A stretch of DNA of 64,000 nt from a candidate division KSB1 bacterium (GTDB taxonomy: Bacteria > Zhuqueibacterota > Zhuqueibacteria > Zhuqueibacterales > Zhuqueibacteraceae), in the NCBI GenBank assembly GCA_034506175.1, contig JAPDQB010000009.1, positions 82,529 through 146,528 on the forward strand, read 5' to 3'. This document shows, piece by piece, positions 8,117 to 17,824 of this stretch. The number at the start of each line of letters is the position of its first letter. Positions within the stretch are counted from its first letter, which is position 1. Below the pieces are notes generated by a model. It saw only the letters and a list, made by a program, of their open reading frames with translations, searched no databases and was not told the DNA's origin. The translations under genes and the position numbers were made by a program.

Positions 8117-10053
8117 CGCGGAACGCTGAGAACAGTAGTACGGTGTCAGTTGTTCTCGCTTTGTTGTGCCTGGCATTTCTTCCAGAAACCTATGCCCAGC
8201 AACAAACGTACACTCTCGAGACCTCACTCTTCCGTCTCGTGTTCAATCGCTTCACGGTGGGTGGAGACGGCTACGCCACCGGCATACGAGAGTGTCGGTA
8301 TTTGCCAACGAATAGAGCGTTCACGATGCACGAAATGTGGACGACCATTGCCAATCTCGACAGCGGCTGGGACGACCCCGACTGGGTTTCTGTCGTACAG
8401 GTCTCTGTCACCGCGAAAGACGTGACGGTTCACTTCGGCCCGGGCAAAAGCATCACCATGCGAGTAACGTCGCACAGCCGTTTCCTCGAATTTCAACTCA
8501 CGGACGTGACCGGTAACTGTGGCGACATCCGCCTGTTTGGCCCCCTCTTTCTTGGACTCCCTCAGGGAGTCTTGCCCAGCACAAGGGGTGACTACGAGCA
8601 GGTCACATACCTCGGCAACGGCTACTATGCCTGTCTCATCGGAGCCAATGCAAACACGGGAATATTCAGATACTGGGAGACTCCCAATGACACATCTGTG
8701 CTCTTGAACTCTATCTCGCCACGGTACCTTCCCACGGCAGGAGTGCCGCATCGCACCCAGCGGTTCGCCTTCTTTATCTGTCAGGAACAACATTTGAGGA
8801 ATATCATCAGGGAGGTTGAGCTTTACTTTGACTATCCCTACGGAAGCAGCCTCAAGGAGAATTCCGAGAACAACATAGACTATCTTTTCCTTCTCGATCT
8901 GAACGGTGCATCGGCTCAGAACATCATTCAACTCTGTCAGGCGACAGGGCTGGGGGCCGTCATGCTATATATGGAATTGTGGTCCGATTGGAGAGCGCAG
9001 GATGAGCCGTTCAAACTAAGACCCGGCATCAAGCTGTTGGTCGACTCTCTGATGGCTGCGGGATTGATCGTGGGGTTGCATTCGTATGTGCATCTTGTTC
9101 CGCACAATGGATACTACGCCATCCGCTATCCGACGCAGGTTTCTCAAACTATTATCGATGGCATATTCAGGAGCCTCACGTGGACAAACACTTTGCCCGA
9201 CTCCGTTGCGATACACTTTGCAGCAAGGGTTGATTCGCTGAATGCCAACTGGCTCTACTTTGATGGCAACGATCGCTTACTCGAAATGAACGGCCAGCAT
9301 GTGACGTATCTCGACCCGTATCTTGATGCGAGAATGACAACACGGATCATGCAGGAGTTGCGGCAGAGGAATCACGACCTGAAGATTTTCCAGAGTGCCG
9401 GCGGCACGTTGTGTTATCCCTACTTGAGTCGTGCCGGCCAGGTTGATTACTGGGACGTCCATCCTGTATGGGGAAGGACACCGATTCAGGAGATGGATTT
9501 CATTGCTTCACAGGCCGTCCACAGGCGGAGAGCATTTTTGTATTCTGACCTCGGTTGGTTTGGGAGAGATATACATACTCCACCTCCCCAGCGGCGGCGG
9601 GATGCCCGCTGGGATGAGTGGCAGTACCTGTGCAATGTTTCTCTGAACGACAACATCCCGATCGGCATTCGAACCTCATACAATGACTTCATGACCGATC
9701 CATTACGCGACAGTATCGTGCCATTGCTGCGAGAAACGATCCGTCAGCGGCGGGGATTGGTTGGGATTTCTTCCGATGAGACGGTGCTGTTGCAGTTCCA
9801 CTTGGAGCAGAACTATCCGAATCCGTTTAATCCAACAACGACGATTTCCTTTAGTCTTCCATTAGGATCGTTTGTATCGCTGAAAGTATTTGATGCTTTG
9901 GGAAGAGAAGTGTCAACTTTGGTTTCCGAAGAGTTGGCTGCCGGAACGTACGTGAGGCAGTGGGAGGCTGCCGGCTTGCCGAGCGGTGTATATTTTTATC
10001 GCTTGCAGGCGGGTTCATTCACGGAGACCAAGAAACTCATTTTGCTCAGGTAA
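8113..10053 (+). CDS. Secreted glycosidase-like protein with T9SS domain
   Basis: The start overlaps the upstream stop by four bases (ATGA). A signal peptide (VVLALLCLAFLPETYAQ) is followed by a beta-rich domain of about 250 residues. A region with TIM-barrel features follows: GLGAVMLYMELWSDW, GLIVGLHSYVHLVPH, and NWLYFDGNDRLLEMNG, which places an aspartate after a strand as in glycoside hydrolases of the GH27/31/36 clan. This resemblance is only at motif level. The T9SS domain (QNYPNPFNPTTT to KLILLR) ends the protein. Base composition is less GC-rich than the first genes, and an attC-like site begins 12 bp after the stop. Confidence 0.75.
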   Translation: MTRNAENSSTVSVVLALLCLAFLPETYAQQQTYTLETSLFRLVFNRFTVGGDGYATGIRECRYLPTNRAFTMHEMWTTIANLDSGWDDPDWVSVVQVSVTAKDVTVHFGPGKSITMRVTSHSRFLEFQLTDVTGNCGDIRLFGPLFLGLPQGVLPSTRGDYEQVTYLGNGYYACLIGANANTGIFRYWETPNDTSVLLNSISPRYLPTAGVPHRTQRFAFFICQEQHLRNIIREVELYFDYPYGSSLKENSENNIDYLFLLDLNGASAQNIIQLCQATGLGAVMLYMELWSDWRAQDEPFKLRPGIKLLVDSLMAAGLIVGLHSYVHLVPHNGYYAIRYPTQVSQTIIDGIFRSLTWTNTLPDSVAIHFAARVDSLNANWLYFDGNDRLLEMNGQHVTYLDPYLDARMTTRIMQELRQRNHDLKIFQSAGGTLCYPYLSRAGQVDYWDVHPVWGRTPIQEMDFIASQAVHRRRAFLYSDLGWFGRDIHTPPPQRRRDARWDEWQYLCNVSLNDNIPIGIRTSYNDFMTDPLRDSIVPLLRETIRQRRGLVGISSDETVLLQFHLEQNYPNPFNPTTTISFSLPLGSFVSLKVFDALGREVSTLVSEELAAGTYVRQWEAAGLPSGVYFYRLQAGSFTETKKLILLR

Positions 10054-10064
10054 GAGGCAACTGC

Positions 10065-10246
10065 AGTTAACAAGCGCAAGCACGCCATTGTTTTTGCCGC
10101 GGATTTGGTTTGCCGCGCCAGCCACGCGAGAAAATGAGTCATTTATAGCGTGGCTGTCGCCGCATCATTTCGCCTGCCCCGAACAAAGCGTCGGGGGCAC
10201 GCTTGTAGCGGCAAAACAAACGGCGTTGTTGCTGCACACGTTATGT
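10065..10246 (+). other. attC-like recombination site 1
   Basis: The site runs from R''-like AGTTAAC (10065-10071) to R'-like GTTATGT (10240-10246). Inside, GCAAGCACGCC pairs with GGCGTTGTTGC, GCCATTGTTTTTGCCGC with GCGGCAAAACAAACGGC, and GCCACGC with GCGTGGC, giving one long imperfect hairpin. It is 182 bp, longer than most integron attC sites. The last six bases TTATGT are complementary to the start of site 2 (ACATAAC), as expected if they bound one cassette. Confidence 0.55.
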
Positions 10247-10271
10247 GCCATTTTGCCAACGAAGGTGAATC

Positions 10272-11162
10272 ATGAAACAAATATTCATCGGTCTAGTCGC
10301 CCTCGGATTCTTGCTTGTTGGGAGTAAGGTTCTCGCTCACCCCGGCTCCGGAATCGTCGTGGATCGGCAAGGCAACGTCTACTTCGTCGACACTGGCTCT
10401 GGCGTTTGGAGGATAGGACGAGATGGGAAGCTTACAAAACTTTCAGCGCTGGCGTATCACTGGATGGCTATTGACATCGATAACAGGCTTGCAACCGTAA
10501 AGTTGCCATACTTCCGTCAGAGTAGTGCAATTGTAACACGGGACTCCAACGATCCACGGATTCTCGTTTCCAGCGACTTTCCTATTACCATCGGACGTGA
10601 TGGCAGTTTGTACTACCCGTGGATTCCTTCGGGTGAGCAGGTGCAAATTTTTCGCCTTGCACCGTCCGGAAGTACGACAGTCGTCAAAACACTAGTCGCA
10701 CGCACAGACAGTGGACCACTCCGATGGTTGAACGGCATCGTTGCATCGGCCGACGGTTCCATTTATTTTTCAGAAGACAAGGCAATCAGGAGAATTACCC
10801 CACAGGGTGAACTGACCACCGTTGCCAGCAACCTTAGCATTTCTGGCTATGGTTTGGTGCCGGGCGTTGAATCCGAACTTGGACCGTACTTCCGTGGCCT
10901 TGACGTCGATACCGCGGGAACCCTTTACGTTGCCGCCACAGGGTGCAGAGCAGTCTTGAAAATCACAGCCGACAGAAAAGTGACAACCATCCTGCAGACC
11001 TCAAGCCCATGGTCGCCAACGGCAGTTGCGCTATCCAGCAGCGATTTGTATGTGCTTGAGTACCTTCATACAGAAGGCGACAACAGGCGAGAATGGCTGC
11101 CACGGGTAAAAAAGGTTTCTTCTGATGGCAACGTGATAACCGTTGCAACCATCGACCGATGA
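10272..11162 (+). CDS. Secreted NHL/SMP-30-like beta-propeller protein in a cassette
   Basis: The ATG lies 26 bp after the core of attC-like site 1 and is preceded by GAAGGTG. A signal peptide (MKQIFIGLVALGFLLVGS to VLAH) leads into repeated blades of the form GIVVDRQGNVYFVDTGS, GIVASADGSIYFSED and GLDVDTAGTLYVAAT. These are typical of NHL/gluconolactonase-type six-bladed propellers. It has no T9SS domain, unlike its neighbours. Flanking attC-like sites on both sides mark it as a promoterless gene-cassette passenger; that is inferred. Role unknown: it may bind or hydrolyse a small ligand. Confidence 0.75.
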   Translation: MKQIFIGLVALGFLLVGSKVLAHPGSGIVVDRQGNVYFVDTGSGVWRIGRDGKLTKLSALAYHWMAIDIDNRLATVKLPYFRQSSAIVTRDSNDPRILVSSDFPITIGRDGSLYYPWIPSGEQVQIFRLAPSGSTTVVKTLVARTDSGPLRWLNGIVASADGSIYFSEDKAIRRITPQGELTTVASNLSISGYGLVPGVESELGPYFRGLDVDTAGTLYVAATGCRAVLKITADRKVTTILQTSSPWSPTAVALSSSDLYVLEYLHTEGDNRREWLPRVKKVSSDGNVITVATIDR

Positions 11163-11196
11163 AAGTCAGTAGTAAAGTGACCGTTGGCAAAACGGT

Positions 11197-11399
11197 ACAT
11201 AACCGCAGCAACAACGGCACTCACTCATTTGATATGGTTCAGTTGAAGCTCAGGAAAGAAATAGTTGTGGTCGCTCCATTGTTTTTGCCGCGCGTTGGTT
11301 TGCGGCTTCGGGCGCGAGAAAATGAGTTGTTGATAGCGCCCTTCGCCGCATCGTTTTCGAGCGGCAAAAGCAACGGCGTTGTTGCTGCAAACGTTAGGC
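11197..11399 (+). other. attC-like recombination site 2
   Basis: The site runs from ACATAAC (11197-11203) to a canonical GTTAGGC (11393-11399). GCAGCAACAACGGC next to the left core pairs with GGCGTTGTTGCTGC next to the right core. An inner pair ATTGTTTTTGCCGC/GCGGCAAAAGCAAC matches the inner stem of site 1. The two sites share about 130 bp of 3' sequence, like the homogeneous attC sites of chromosomal integrons. Confidence 0.6.
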
Positions 11400-11430
11400 G
11401 AAACGCCATTAACAGAAGCGAGAATCAATC

Positions 11431-12510
11431 ATGTTCCATGTAGCCACATTCAGCATTTTTCTGTTGTGTTTCGGTTCCACGACACCTCTGAACGCGCGTC
11501 AGTTAACAGGACGTCAGGTTCCCGTCGGCGTCGATCCTCGTATTGAGTTGATGGGCGTCGTGCAGGTACTTGCGGACTATTTCGTCGTCACTCCTTACAC
11601 CTCCAATTACAAGCAAGATGTCATCAACTACTTTTCTGCTTACAGAAATCATCCTGCTGTTCAAGGCTTCAAGAATTTAAGTGAGGCTGGCTTTGGTTTT
11701 GAAGCCGTGCCGGCGGTGATGCTCTGTCTTACCGACCCACCTGAGTTAGATCAGCGAAGACCTTTTCCTAAAACTGCAATCGAGAGAACAGGTGACCAGC
11801 AAGCAATTGAGCGTTGGATAGAAAACCTCCGGGACTTCGCGCAAAGTAGCCAATTTATGAGATTCTACAACAGTCACACAAACACTTACACTGCCATTGT
11901 TCGATCTACAGAATCTGACGCCCAAAAGGCCCTCTCGGCTCTGCAGACATACTCCGGCATGGCACTTTCCAGATGTTCTCTCATGCTAGGATTACTCCTG
12001 CATGACGGGGGCTTCGCGACAACGCTTGAACACCCTGAAGGCGTTCAGAACATCGCGATCATCGGTCCTACGGCACCGGTGAATGGGATGCCGGTCTTCG
12101 GCCCTGCAAGCCGCATTGCAGGTCTCACCTGGCATGAATTCAGTCATACCTTTGTGAACGCGTTGACGCAGGCGCACTGGGATACACTACGCCTGTATCA
12201 ATCACTCTACGCACCTATCGCAAAGCAATTAACCGATCAGGCATATCCTGATTGGCAAACAGCGGTCAATGAACACATCATCGTGGCGATTACCGTACGT
12301 CTGCTAGCAATCGAGCAGGGTGAAGAAGCAGCGGCACTTGAGTTGCAGAAACAAAAAGACAAAGGTTTCATCTATGCCGAAGCCTTAGTAAGCCGTCTCA
12401 TCGAATTTGAGAATTTGCGCGAACAATACCCCACACTCGCGGATTTCTTCCCGAGGCTGATTTCGGTGTTCAAAGACATTTCACGAAGAACAAGAAACCC
12501 TGGCCGGTAG
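11431..12510 (+). CDS. DUF4932-like secreted putative metalloprotease in a cassette
   Basis: The start is 32 bp after the GTTAGGC core of site 2. An N-terminal signal peptide (ATFSIFLLCFGSTTPLNA) precedes a domain of about 320 residues with WHEFSHTFVN near residue 230. That is a zinc-peptidase-like HExxH motif, with a possible third ligand in VNEHI downstream. The layout fits the DUF4932 family of secreted proteins. No T9SS domain is present. Codon use is AT-richer than in the genes at 0-6 kb, consistent with separate origin. Peptidase activity is inferred from the HEFSH motif only. Confidence 0.75.
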   Translation: MFHVATFSIFLLCFGSTTPLNARQLTGRQVPVGVDPRIELMGVVQVLADYFVVTPYTSNYKQDVINYFSAYRNHPAVQGFKNLSEAGFGFEAVPAVMLCLTDPPELDQRRPFPKTAIERTGDQQAIERWIENLRDFAQSSQFMRFYNSHTNTYTAIVRSTESDAQKALSALQTYSGMALSRCSLMLGLLLHDGGFATTLEHPEGVQNIAIIGPTAPVNGMPVFGPASRIAGLTWHEFSHTFVNALTQAHWDTLRLYQSLYAPIAKQLTDQAYPDWQTAVNEHIIVAITVRLLAIEQGEEAAALELQKQKDKGFIYAEALVSRLIEFENLREQYPTLADFFPRLISVFKDISRRTRNPGR

Positions 12511-12550
12511 GTCTGATGATCAGGATTCGCTTCTTCAGCAATGGCGCTTC

Positions 12551-12600
12551 GCCTAACAGGCAAAAGCACGCCGCTCCATCATTTGATAAGAATTATTGAT
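12551..12600 (+). other. attC-like site 3, left half only
   Basis: GCCTAAC (12551-12557) is the exact reverse complement of GTTAGGC, the first bases of the cassette carrying the DUF4932 gene. It is followed by GGCAAAAGCACGCC, matching the left arm of site 1, then CATCATTTGATA, matching site 2. No right core (GTTRRRY) is found downstream, so the site seems truncated by the next gene. Confidence 0.5.
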
Positions 12601-12646
12601 GTCGCTCAATGCCGCTTGCCGCAAAAAAATAGTATCAAATGACCAA

Positions 12647-15353
12647 ATGAAACATAAAAATATAGTACGGTTAACCTTCTCAGCATTCATTGCGTTGTTC
12701 ACGATCTTTGGAAATAGTTCATCTGCTCAAGGGTATGCGTTTGGCGTTCACGCAACTGAACTTCTGAATCTACCCCTTCCTACATTCGATCGAGTTGCAA
12801 AGATGCTCGATTCAGCTAATGTTCGCTGGGTACGGATTAACCTTGCCTGGATGGATGCAGAACCCACAAAAGGTCAATGGAATTGGGGAGATTGGGAAAC
12901 GAGACTTCAAATTTTGCGATCTCATAACCTCGAGATTCTTTGTATTCTGATGAAAGTTCCCTCGTGGGCATCTTCCGCGCCCACTGGTACAGATCCACTC
13001 CTGGTGTCATATTATGTCCCCAAAGACACGCGGGATTGGATTGTGTATGTAGATTCTGTCGCAAATAAATTCAAAGGCTACATTACACACTGGGAAATCT
13101 GGAATGAGCCTGATCTGCTGGGTTTTTGGGCTGGGACGCCCGCACAGTATGCGGAACTTTTGGCCGTCACTTACGAGACCATCAAGCGTGCTAACCCCCA
13201 AGCCAAGGTCGTGCTGGGCGGTCTAGCTCTTGATGAAAGGCGAGTTCATCCGAATTTCCTGAGCGAAATACTCTCTGATGCTCGGTACCCTGCTGCCCGG
13301 TACTTTGACATCATGAACTTCCACCACTACGGTTCACGAGATGAAGCGCGACGGAGGATTGACGAGGTGCGCACTGCCCTGCGTCAGGCAGGCGCTTTAA
13401 GCAAACCCACCTGGATCACGGAGACAGGCTATTCGAGCGATCCCTCACAGCAGAATGATCCCAACTATCAGGGACTGGAGGGCCAGGCGCAGTGGCTTCG
13501 CGACATGATCCCCTATTTGCTTCAGCTCGGTGCCGAAAAGGTCTTCTGGTATCGGCTCTACGACTACCCCGCCGACTTCACCCAAGATGTCGGCGCTCGT
13601 TACCACGGCCCGATAGACGATCAGGGCAACCCCAAGCCGGACTACTTTGCCGATAGAGAAATTGTAAAGGCGGACACTATAGTCATCAAATCTGTGGAAG
13701 ATACCTTATCCCTCTATGCCAATCCCAGCATGGGCTGGCAAACCTTTCACCGGGCTGCCGACAGGGACGGGAATTTGGCCGGTTTGCCCACCACCATGGT
13801 GTACCGCCGCTTTGCCTGGCTCGAATTGGAGCCGGAGAACAGGCGGTTTGACTTCTCCCTATTTGACCAATGGCTTGAATGGGCCAAGCACAACGGCCAG
13901 CGGCTAGCGTGGCGCCTGATGGTGGCAGGGTCGGAGAGAACCTCGCCCTCGACTCCGCTTTTGGGCTATGCCCCCCTCTGGCTCAAGGACATGGGCGTCA
14001 GCGGTTACATCTACTACTTTGACGGCAACGAAAACAACCAGCAGGACCCCGATGAACCGGACCTTTGGGTGCCCGATCTGGCTGACTCGGTGGCCAGATT
14101 CTATCACGACCGCCTCGTGGCAGAATTGGGCAAGCGCTACGGTGGACATCCTTACCTGGACCTGTTGGACATCGGCTCGGTGGGTCTGTGGGGGGGAGTG
14201 GCATTTCTGGCGGGCAATCATCAAGCAGGTCATTGGTAATCCCCCCAGCGGCGGTGTGCGGGGAGGATGGGTGCCCATGCCCGCTAAAGAGGTGAGAACA
14301 AGCATCATCGACACCTGGGCGTCCGCCTTCCCTTCTACCCCGAAGGTGATGCTGATTGGGGATGAAGCGGGAATGGCCTACGCCACCGGCGTTCATCGCA
14401 CCGGCTGGCGTGCGGATTGCTGGGGAGATATGAATTGGCACATGCCGTATTTCTACGATCCCCAGTTGCAAAGGACAAACGCCACTGAAGCCTGGCGGAA
14501 TGGTCCCATCGCTTTGGAACCTTGCTGGGAGATGAGTTATTGGCGTGAGAAGGGATGGAACATCTCCTACATCTTGGACTGGGCCCTGAATCACCATGCC
14601 AGTTATGTTCAAAACAAGAGCCAATTGATCCCTCCAGACTGGCTACCGGAGGTGCAGCGGGCGCTGCGCCGCATCGGTTATCGGCTAGTGCTGCGCGAAC
14701 TCAAACATCCCCAACTCGTGGCCCCGGGCTCCTCATTCCAAATCACTATGACCTGGGAGAATGTAGGTGTTGCCCCGCCCTATTGGGATTACCATTTGCA
14801 CGGGCGCCTTAAGCACAGGGACACGGTGTGGATTTCTCCTGCGCTTCTTTCCATCAAGGGCTGGCAGCCAGGTACTAAAGTAGAAAGCGTGAAGATCTCA
14901 TTACCGTCAAACCTACCCCCGGGAGAGTACGAACTGGCCTTGGGCATCTTCAGCCCTTACCCGGAACACACCCATCCAAACTTAAAGTTCGTGAAACTGG
15001 CTATACAGACGCCCCCTGACGAGAATGGCTGGTATAGCCTTAGTCGCTTCACCCTTCTGCCTATTTCTTCAGTTGAAGAACATGAACCTTTTGTTTTTTT
15101 ATTTAGACACAATTATCCCAATCCTTTCAACCAGACTAGTACCATTCGCTTTTCACTTCTGAAACGCGAGTATGTTATGTTGAAAGTGTTTGATATTGTT
15201 GGCAGAGAAGTGGCAACGCTGGTGGAGGGTGCGCTGAATGCCGGCGAGCATCATGTCCTCTTCGACGCCGCGGGCTTGCCCAGCGGTGTGTATTTCTATC
15301 AACTCAAGACGCCTTCATTTTCCGAAACCCGCAAAGCGACAGTGATGAAATAA
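12647..15353 (+). CDS. GH39/GH5-like glycosidase fused to DUF4832 domain and T9SS domain, frameshifted in a G run
   Basis: Likely start ATG 12647 (MKHKNIVRLTFSAFIALF, signal peptide cleaved near SSAQG); no strong ribosome site is visible. The N-terminal domain has a clan GH-A pattern with THWEIWNEPD (acid/base Glu) and TWITETGYSS (nucleophile Glu). A second domain starts about residue 370 and resembles DUF4832 proteins (FAWLELEPE, YLDLLDIGSVGLWG). In frame 1 translation stops at 14239. The same domain continues in another frame as GEWHFWR through a stop at 15353, ending in a T9SS domain (NYPNPFNQTS to KATVMK). The switch point is a run of seven G at 14190-14196; with six G the protein reads straight through as LWGEWHFW. 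Both halves together give about 900 residues. Confidence 0.75.
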
Positions 15354-15394
15354 TTCAGGGAGGTATCAGCGATGCGCAAATTGCACTATGAGTG

Positions 15395-15523
15395 GATGGG
15401 AATCTCGCCGCGGGAAAACATGCCGTGACCTTCGCGCCGCGCGATGTGGCGGGGGGAATCTATTTCTACAAAATCACTGCGGGCAAATTTTCGCAAACGC
15501 GCAAGGCGGTGTTGATGAGGTGA
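15395..15523 (+). pseudogene. Detached T9SS sorting-domain remnant
   Basis: Forty-two codons translate as the last half of a sorting domain (DGNLAAGKHAVTFAPRD to KAVLMR, then TGA) with no upstream gene body in frame. It closely resembles the domains of the genes at 0-6 kb, and its downstream sequence matches that after 6264. It is a leftover of a duplicated or deleted cargo gene. Confidence 0.75.
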
Positions 15524-16207
15524 ATCGTGAAACGGGCGTACGAGTTTAGCCCTCTGAACCAGAGTTGTAATGCTTTAGCATTGCGGTTGGTGCTGTATGC
15601 TGTTTGAATTCTAAAGATCACTGAACACCTCAATGAAGCAAAACCAAAGCTTTGCACTTCGAAGTTTGTTTTGCTAAATTCTTACACGCCGGCTGCCTGC
15701 CTGCAGGAGCCTGCTGCAAGGCAAAAGCTTTCTCACTCCGCAAACTCGGCCGGCAGAAAGCCTGCGCGATAAAATCTTCGCGATCGTGATAGTGTTCACA
15801 GAGTAATCGCGCATGTCGGGTTCAACACCCGAGAATGATGAAAATAAAGGTTTGTCGTGTCGCCTTCAGGCGTTCAACTTTTGTCGGAAGCCCGACGCCT
15901 AAAGGCGAAACGACGAACTTTACGAACTTATTTTCAGAGGAATTGTCATGTACGTTTGCACACCCAGCACGATGAAAATGTAGCGCAGACATCTTGTCTG
16001 CATGCAGGCTGGAAGCCGCTATGGCATTTTCGTGGTAATTGCCCATGCCCGGGTGCGGCACCCGATAATGATGAAAATAAACGTTTGTCGTGTCGCCTTC
16101 AGGCGTTCAACTTTTGTCGGGAGCCCGACGCCTAAAGGCGTAACGACGAACTTATTTTCAGAGGATACTTTAACCAAGCAGCCAGAAACTCGCACCGAGA
16201 TGAAGAG
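15524..16207. other. Intergenic repeat cluster (families A, B, C)
   Basis: No gene is supported in this 684-bp gap. It contains a family-C element (15537-15687), family-A pieces (CCTGCAGGAGCCTGCTGC; GTAGCGCAGACATCTTGTCT near 15980), and two family-B palindromes (about 15853-15930 and 16088-16160) with core CGCCTTCAGGCGTTCAAC. Short open frames here are translations of repeat DNA. Confidence 0.6.
15537..15687. repeat. Family-C palindromic element, copy 2
   Basis: It starts CGTACGAGTTTAGC and ends GCTAAATTCTTACACG. About 90% like copy 1 by eye but without the 14-base tandem duplication at its right end. It lies within a longer duplicated block, 15484-15739, that matches 6264-6532. Confidence 0.6.
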
Positions 16208-16864
16208 ATGAATACGCTGTACAGCAAGACGGCTATGCCGCTTGCGTCAGCAGAAAAAAAATTGCTCGACAGCAGCGATGACGAAGTCGAACGCCTGCTG
16301 GCAGGCGCGCGGGCAAACTCTCCCGAGGCCAAGAATCAACTTTTGACCTGGGCCTACCTCACTGCCCACCAATATTTTCATCGGAATCTGCCGCGGGAAA
16401 GTGCCCTTGCCGCGGAGGACGCTGAGGATTTGACCTCGGCTTTCTTTTTGGAGTTCGAGCGGGCTTTGCCGCGCTTGCAAAGCGCCACCCGTTACACCCG
16501 CCACGTCTTGAAAAGAAATTTGCGACGACATTTGAGGCGTCAAAAAATGCGGCGGCTGCGCGAGATTTTGATGGGCGGCGACGAGCTCAAAATCAAGGCG
16601 GAGACAGTGGCCGCCGAATCCGCGCCGCCCTGGCGGAATTGGACGGACGAGCAATTTTTGCAATACCAGACCGTGCTGCTTGCGCTACGCAGCGCCGACG
16701 AAGTGACGCGACAAATCATCCAATTCCGTTTGCAGGAGCCACCATTGGAGCATAAAGAAATTGCCGATCGTTTGGGAATGGCGGAAACGGCCATCCGCAT
16801 GCGCGTGGCGCGTTTCTATGCCCTAGTTCGCAAAAAATATGAAAAAATCCGTTACTTTGATTGA
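16208..16864 (+). CDS. ECF-like sigma-70 family RNA polymerase sigma factor
   Basis: The 218-residue protein has a region-2-like N-terminal half (LTSAFFLEFERALPRLQS, then a basic stretch HVLKRNLRRHLRRQKMRR). Its C-terminal helix-turn-helix resembles region 4 (EHKEIADRLGMAETAIRMRV). This is the size and layout of an extracytoplasmic-function sigma factor, although region 2 is divergent. It is followed after 153 bp by a one-TM protein, which may act as its membrane partner. The ATG at 16208 overlaps a GAGATGAAGAG stretch that can serve as ribosome site. It probably controls the surrounding secreted or CHAT genes; that is inference from position. Confidence 0.75.
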   Translation: MNTLYSKTAMPLASAEKKLLDSSDDEVERLLAGARANSPEAKNQLLTWAYLTAHQYFHRNLPRESALAAEDAEDLTSAFFLEFERALPRLQSATRYTRHVLKRNLRRHLRRQKMRRLREILMGGDELKIKAETVAAESAPPWRNWTDEQFLQYQTVLLALRSADEVTRQIIQFRLQEPPLEHKEIADRLGMAETAIRMRVARFYALVRKKYEKIRYFD

Positions 16865-16902
16865 AGCCTGTTCCCTATATAAGTGAGAAGCGGTCACGGA
16901 CT

Positions 16903-16986
16903 CGTACGAATTTAGCGATCTGAACGGCGTGCAATGATTTATCATTGCAAAGCTCTGACTTCACATGGCTAAATACTTACACGGAC
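16903..16986. repeat. Family-C palindromic element, copy 3 (short form)
   Basis: CGTACGAATTTAGC at the left and GCTAAATACTTACACG at the right enclose a perfect inner hairpin GCAATGATTTATCATTGC (16931-16948). It sits between the sigma-factor gene and its downstream partner and could fold in their mRNA. Confidence 0.55.
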
Positions 16987-17017
16987 GCTTACTCGAAACC
17001 TGCGCGAAGGGAGAAAA

Positions 17018-17824
17018 ATGTTTTGGAAAAACCAAGACCAGCTTACGGTCCCAACCGTCGATCAATATCTGCGGCTTGCGCACGCGCCGCCGGATGAAGC
17101 CTTGCTGCGCCGCTATTTCGCCGCCTGTAAAGGCGAACATATTGAATTGCCTTTAACCGAAATCGAACGCCGCTGGGTGACGGTGAATCTCGACGCCAAT
17201 CCGGTTTGGCAGCAGAAATGGCAGGAGTTGGAAGAGGAATTGGGAAAGACGGTGGACTGGCGCCTCCATGCGCTCTTTCCGCAAGCAAAGGGCAAACCTG
17301 AATTTCGATTTCATCTCCCTGGTATCGGCGGGATCTTCGAGCTTTCGCCACCGGCGTGGGCATTCCGCCTGGCTGTCGCGGTCATGATTGTCCTGGTCTT
17401 GTATGGCGCGTTGTGGGTGGCTGGGAAAACGAGGTTGCCAGAAACCCATCAGCTTGCCTCGATCAGCGAATATCGAGATGAGCTGGCAGCAGGCGTAAGA
17501 GGCGGAAGCGCGGCGAGCAGTCGTGAATTTTCCGCCGGCGCTGTTGCCCTGCTGGCAGCTCCCCGCCATTGGCTGGGTTTGTTTCCGCGTTACGATTCGG
17601 CTCAGGTGGATTCGGCGATTACGCATTTTCAGCGTGCTTTCGACGCCACAAACGATCCCTTTCAACGGGCGGAAATCGCCTTCTTTTTGGCAAAAGCTCA
17701 TTTGATGAAAGGTGATGCGCGCCCTGCTGAATATTGGTTGAATCAGGTGCTGGCACAAAACGTGGCGGATTATCGGGAGGAGGCAACGACTTTGCTGCAA
17801 AAATTGACGAGGCGAAGGAAATAA
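17018..17824 (+). CDS. Single-TM protein with TPR-like C-terminus, possible sigma-factor partner
   Basis: The N-terminal 115 residues are soluble and rich in charged helices (YLRLAHAPPDEALLRRYF). One transmembrane segment follows (FRLAVAVMIVLVLYGALWV, about residues 117-135), then a C-terminal region whose last 60 residues resemble TPR helices (AITHFQRAFDATNDPFQRAE, FLAKAHLMKGDARPAEYW). The layout (cytoplasmic helical domain, one TM, outside domain) and the location right after a sigma factor suggest a membrane regulator such as an anti-sigma factor. No zinc-binding anti-sigma motif is visible, so this stays an inference. The ATG at 17018 is preceded by GAAGGGAGAAAA. Confidence 0.6.
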   Translation: MFWKNQDQLTVPTVDQYLRLAHAPPDEALLRRYFAACKGEHIELPLTEIERRWVTVNLDANPVWQQKWQELEEELGKTVDWRLHALFPQAKGKPEFRFHLPGIGGIFELSPPAWAFRLAVAVMIVLVLYGALWVAGKTRLPETHQLASISEYRDELAAGVRGGSAASSREFSAGAVALLAAPRHWLGLFPRYDSAQVDSAITHFQRAFDATNDPFQRAEIAFFLAKAHLMKGDARPAEYWLNQVLAQNVADYREEATTLLQKLTRRRK

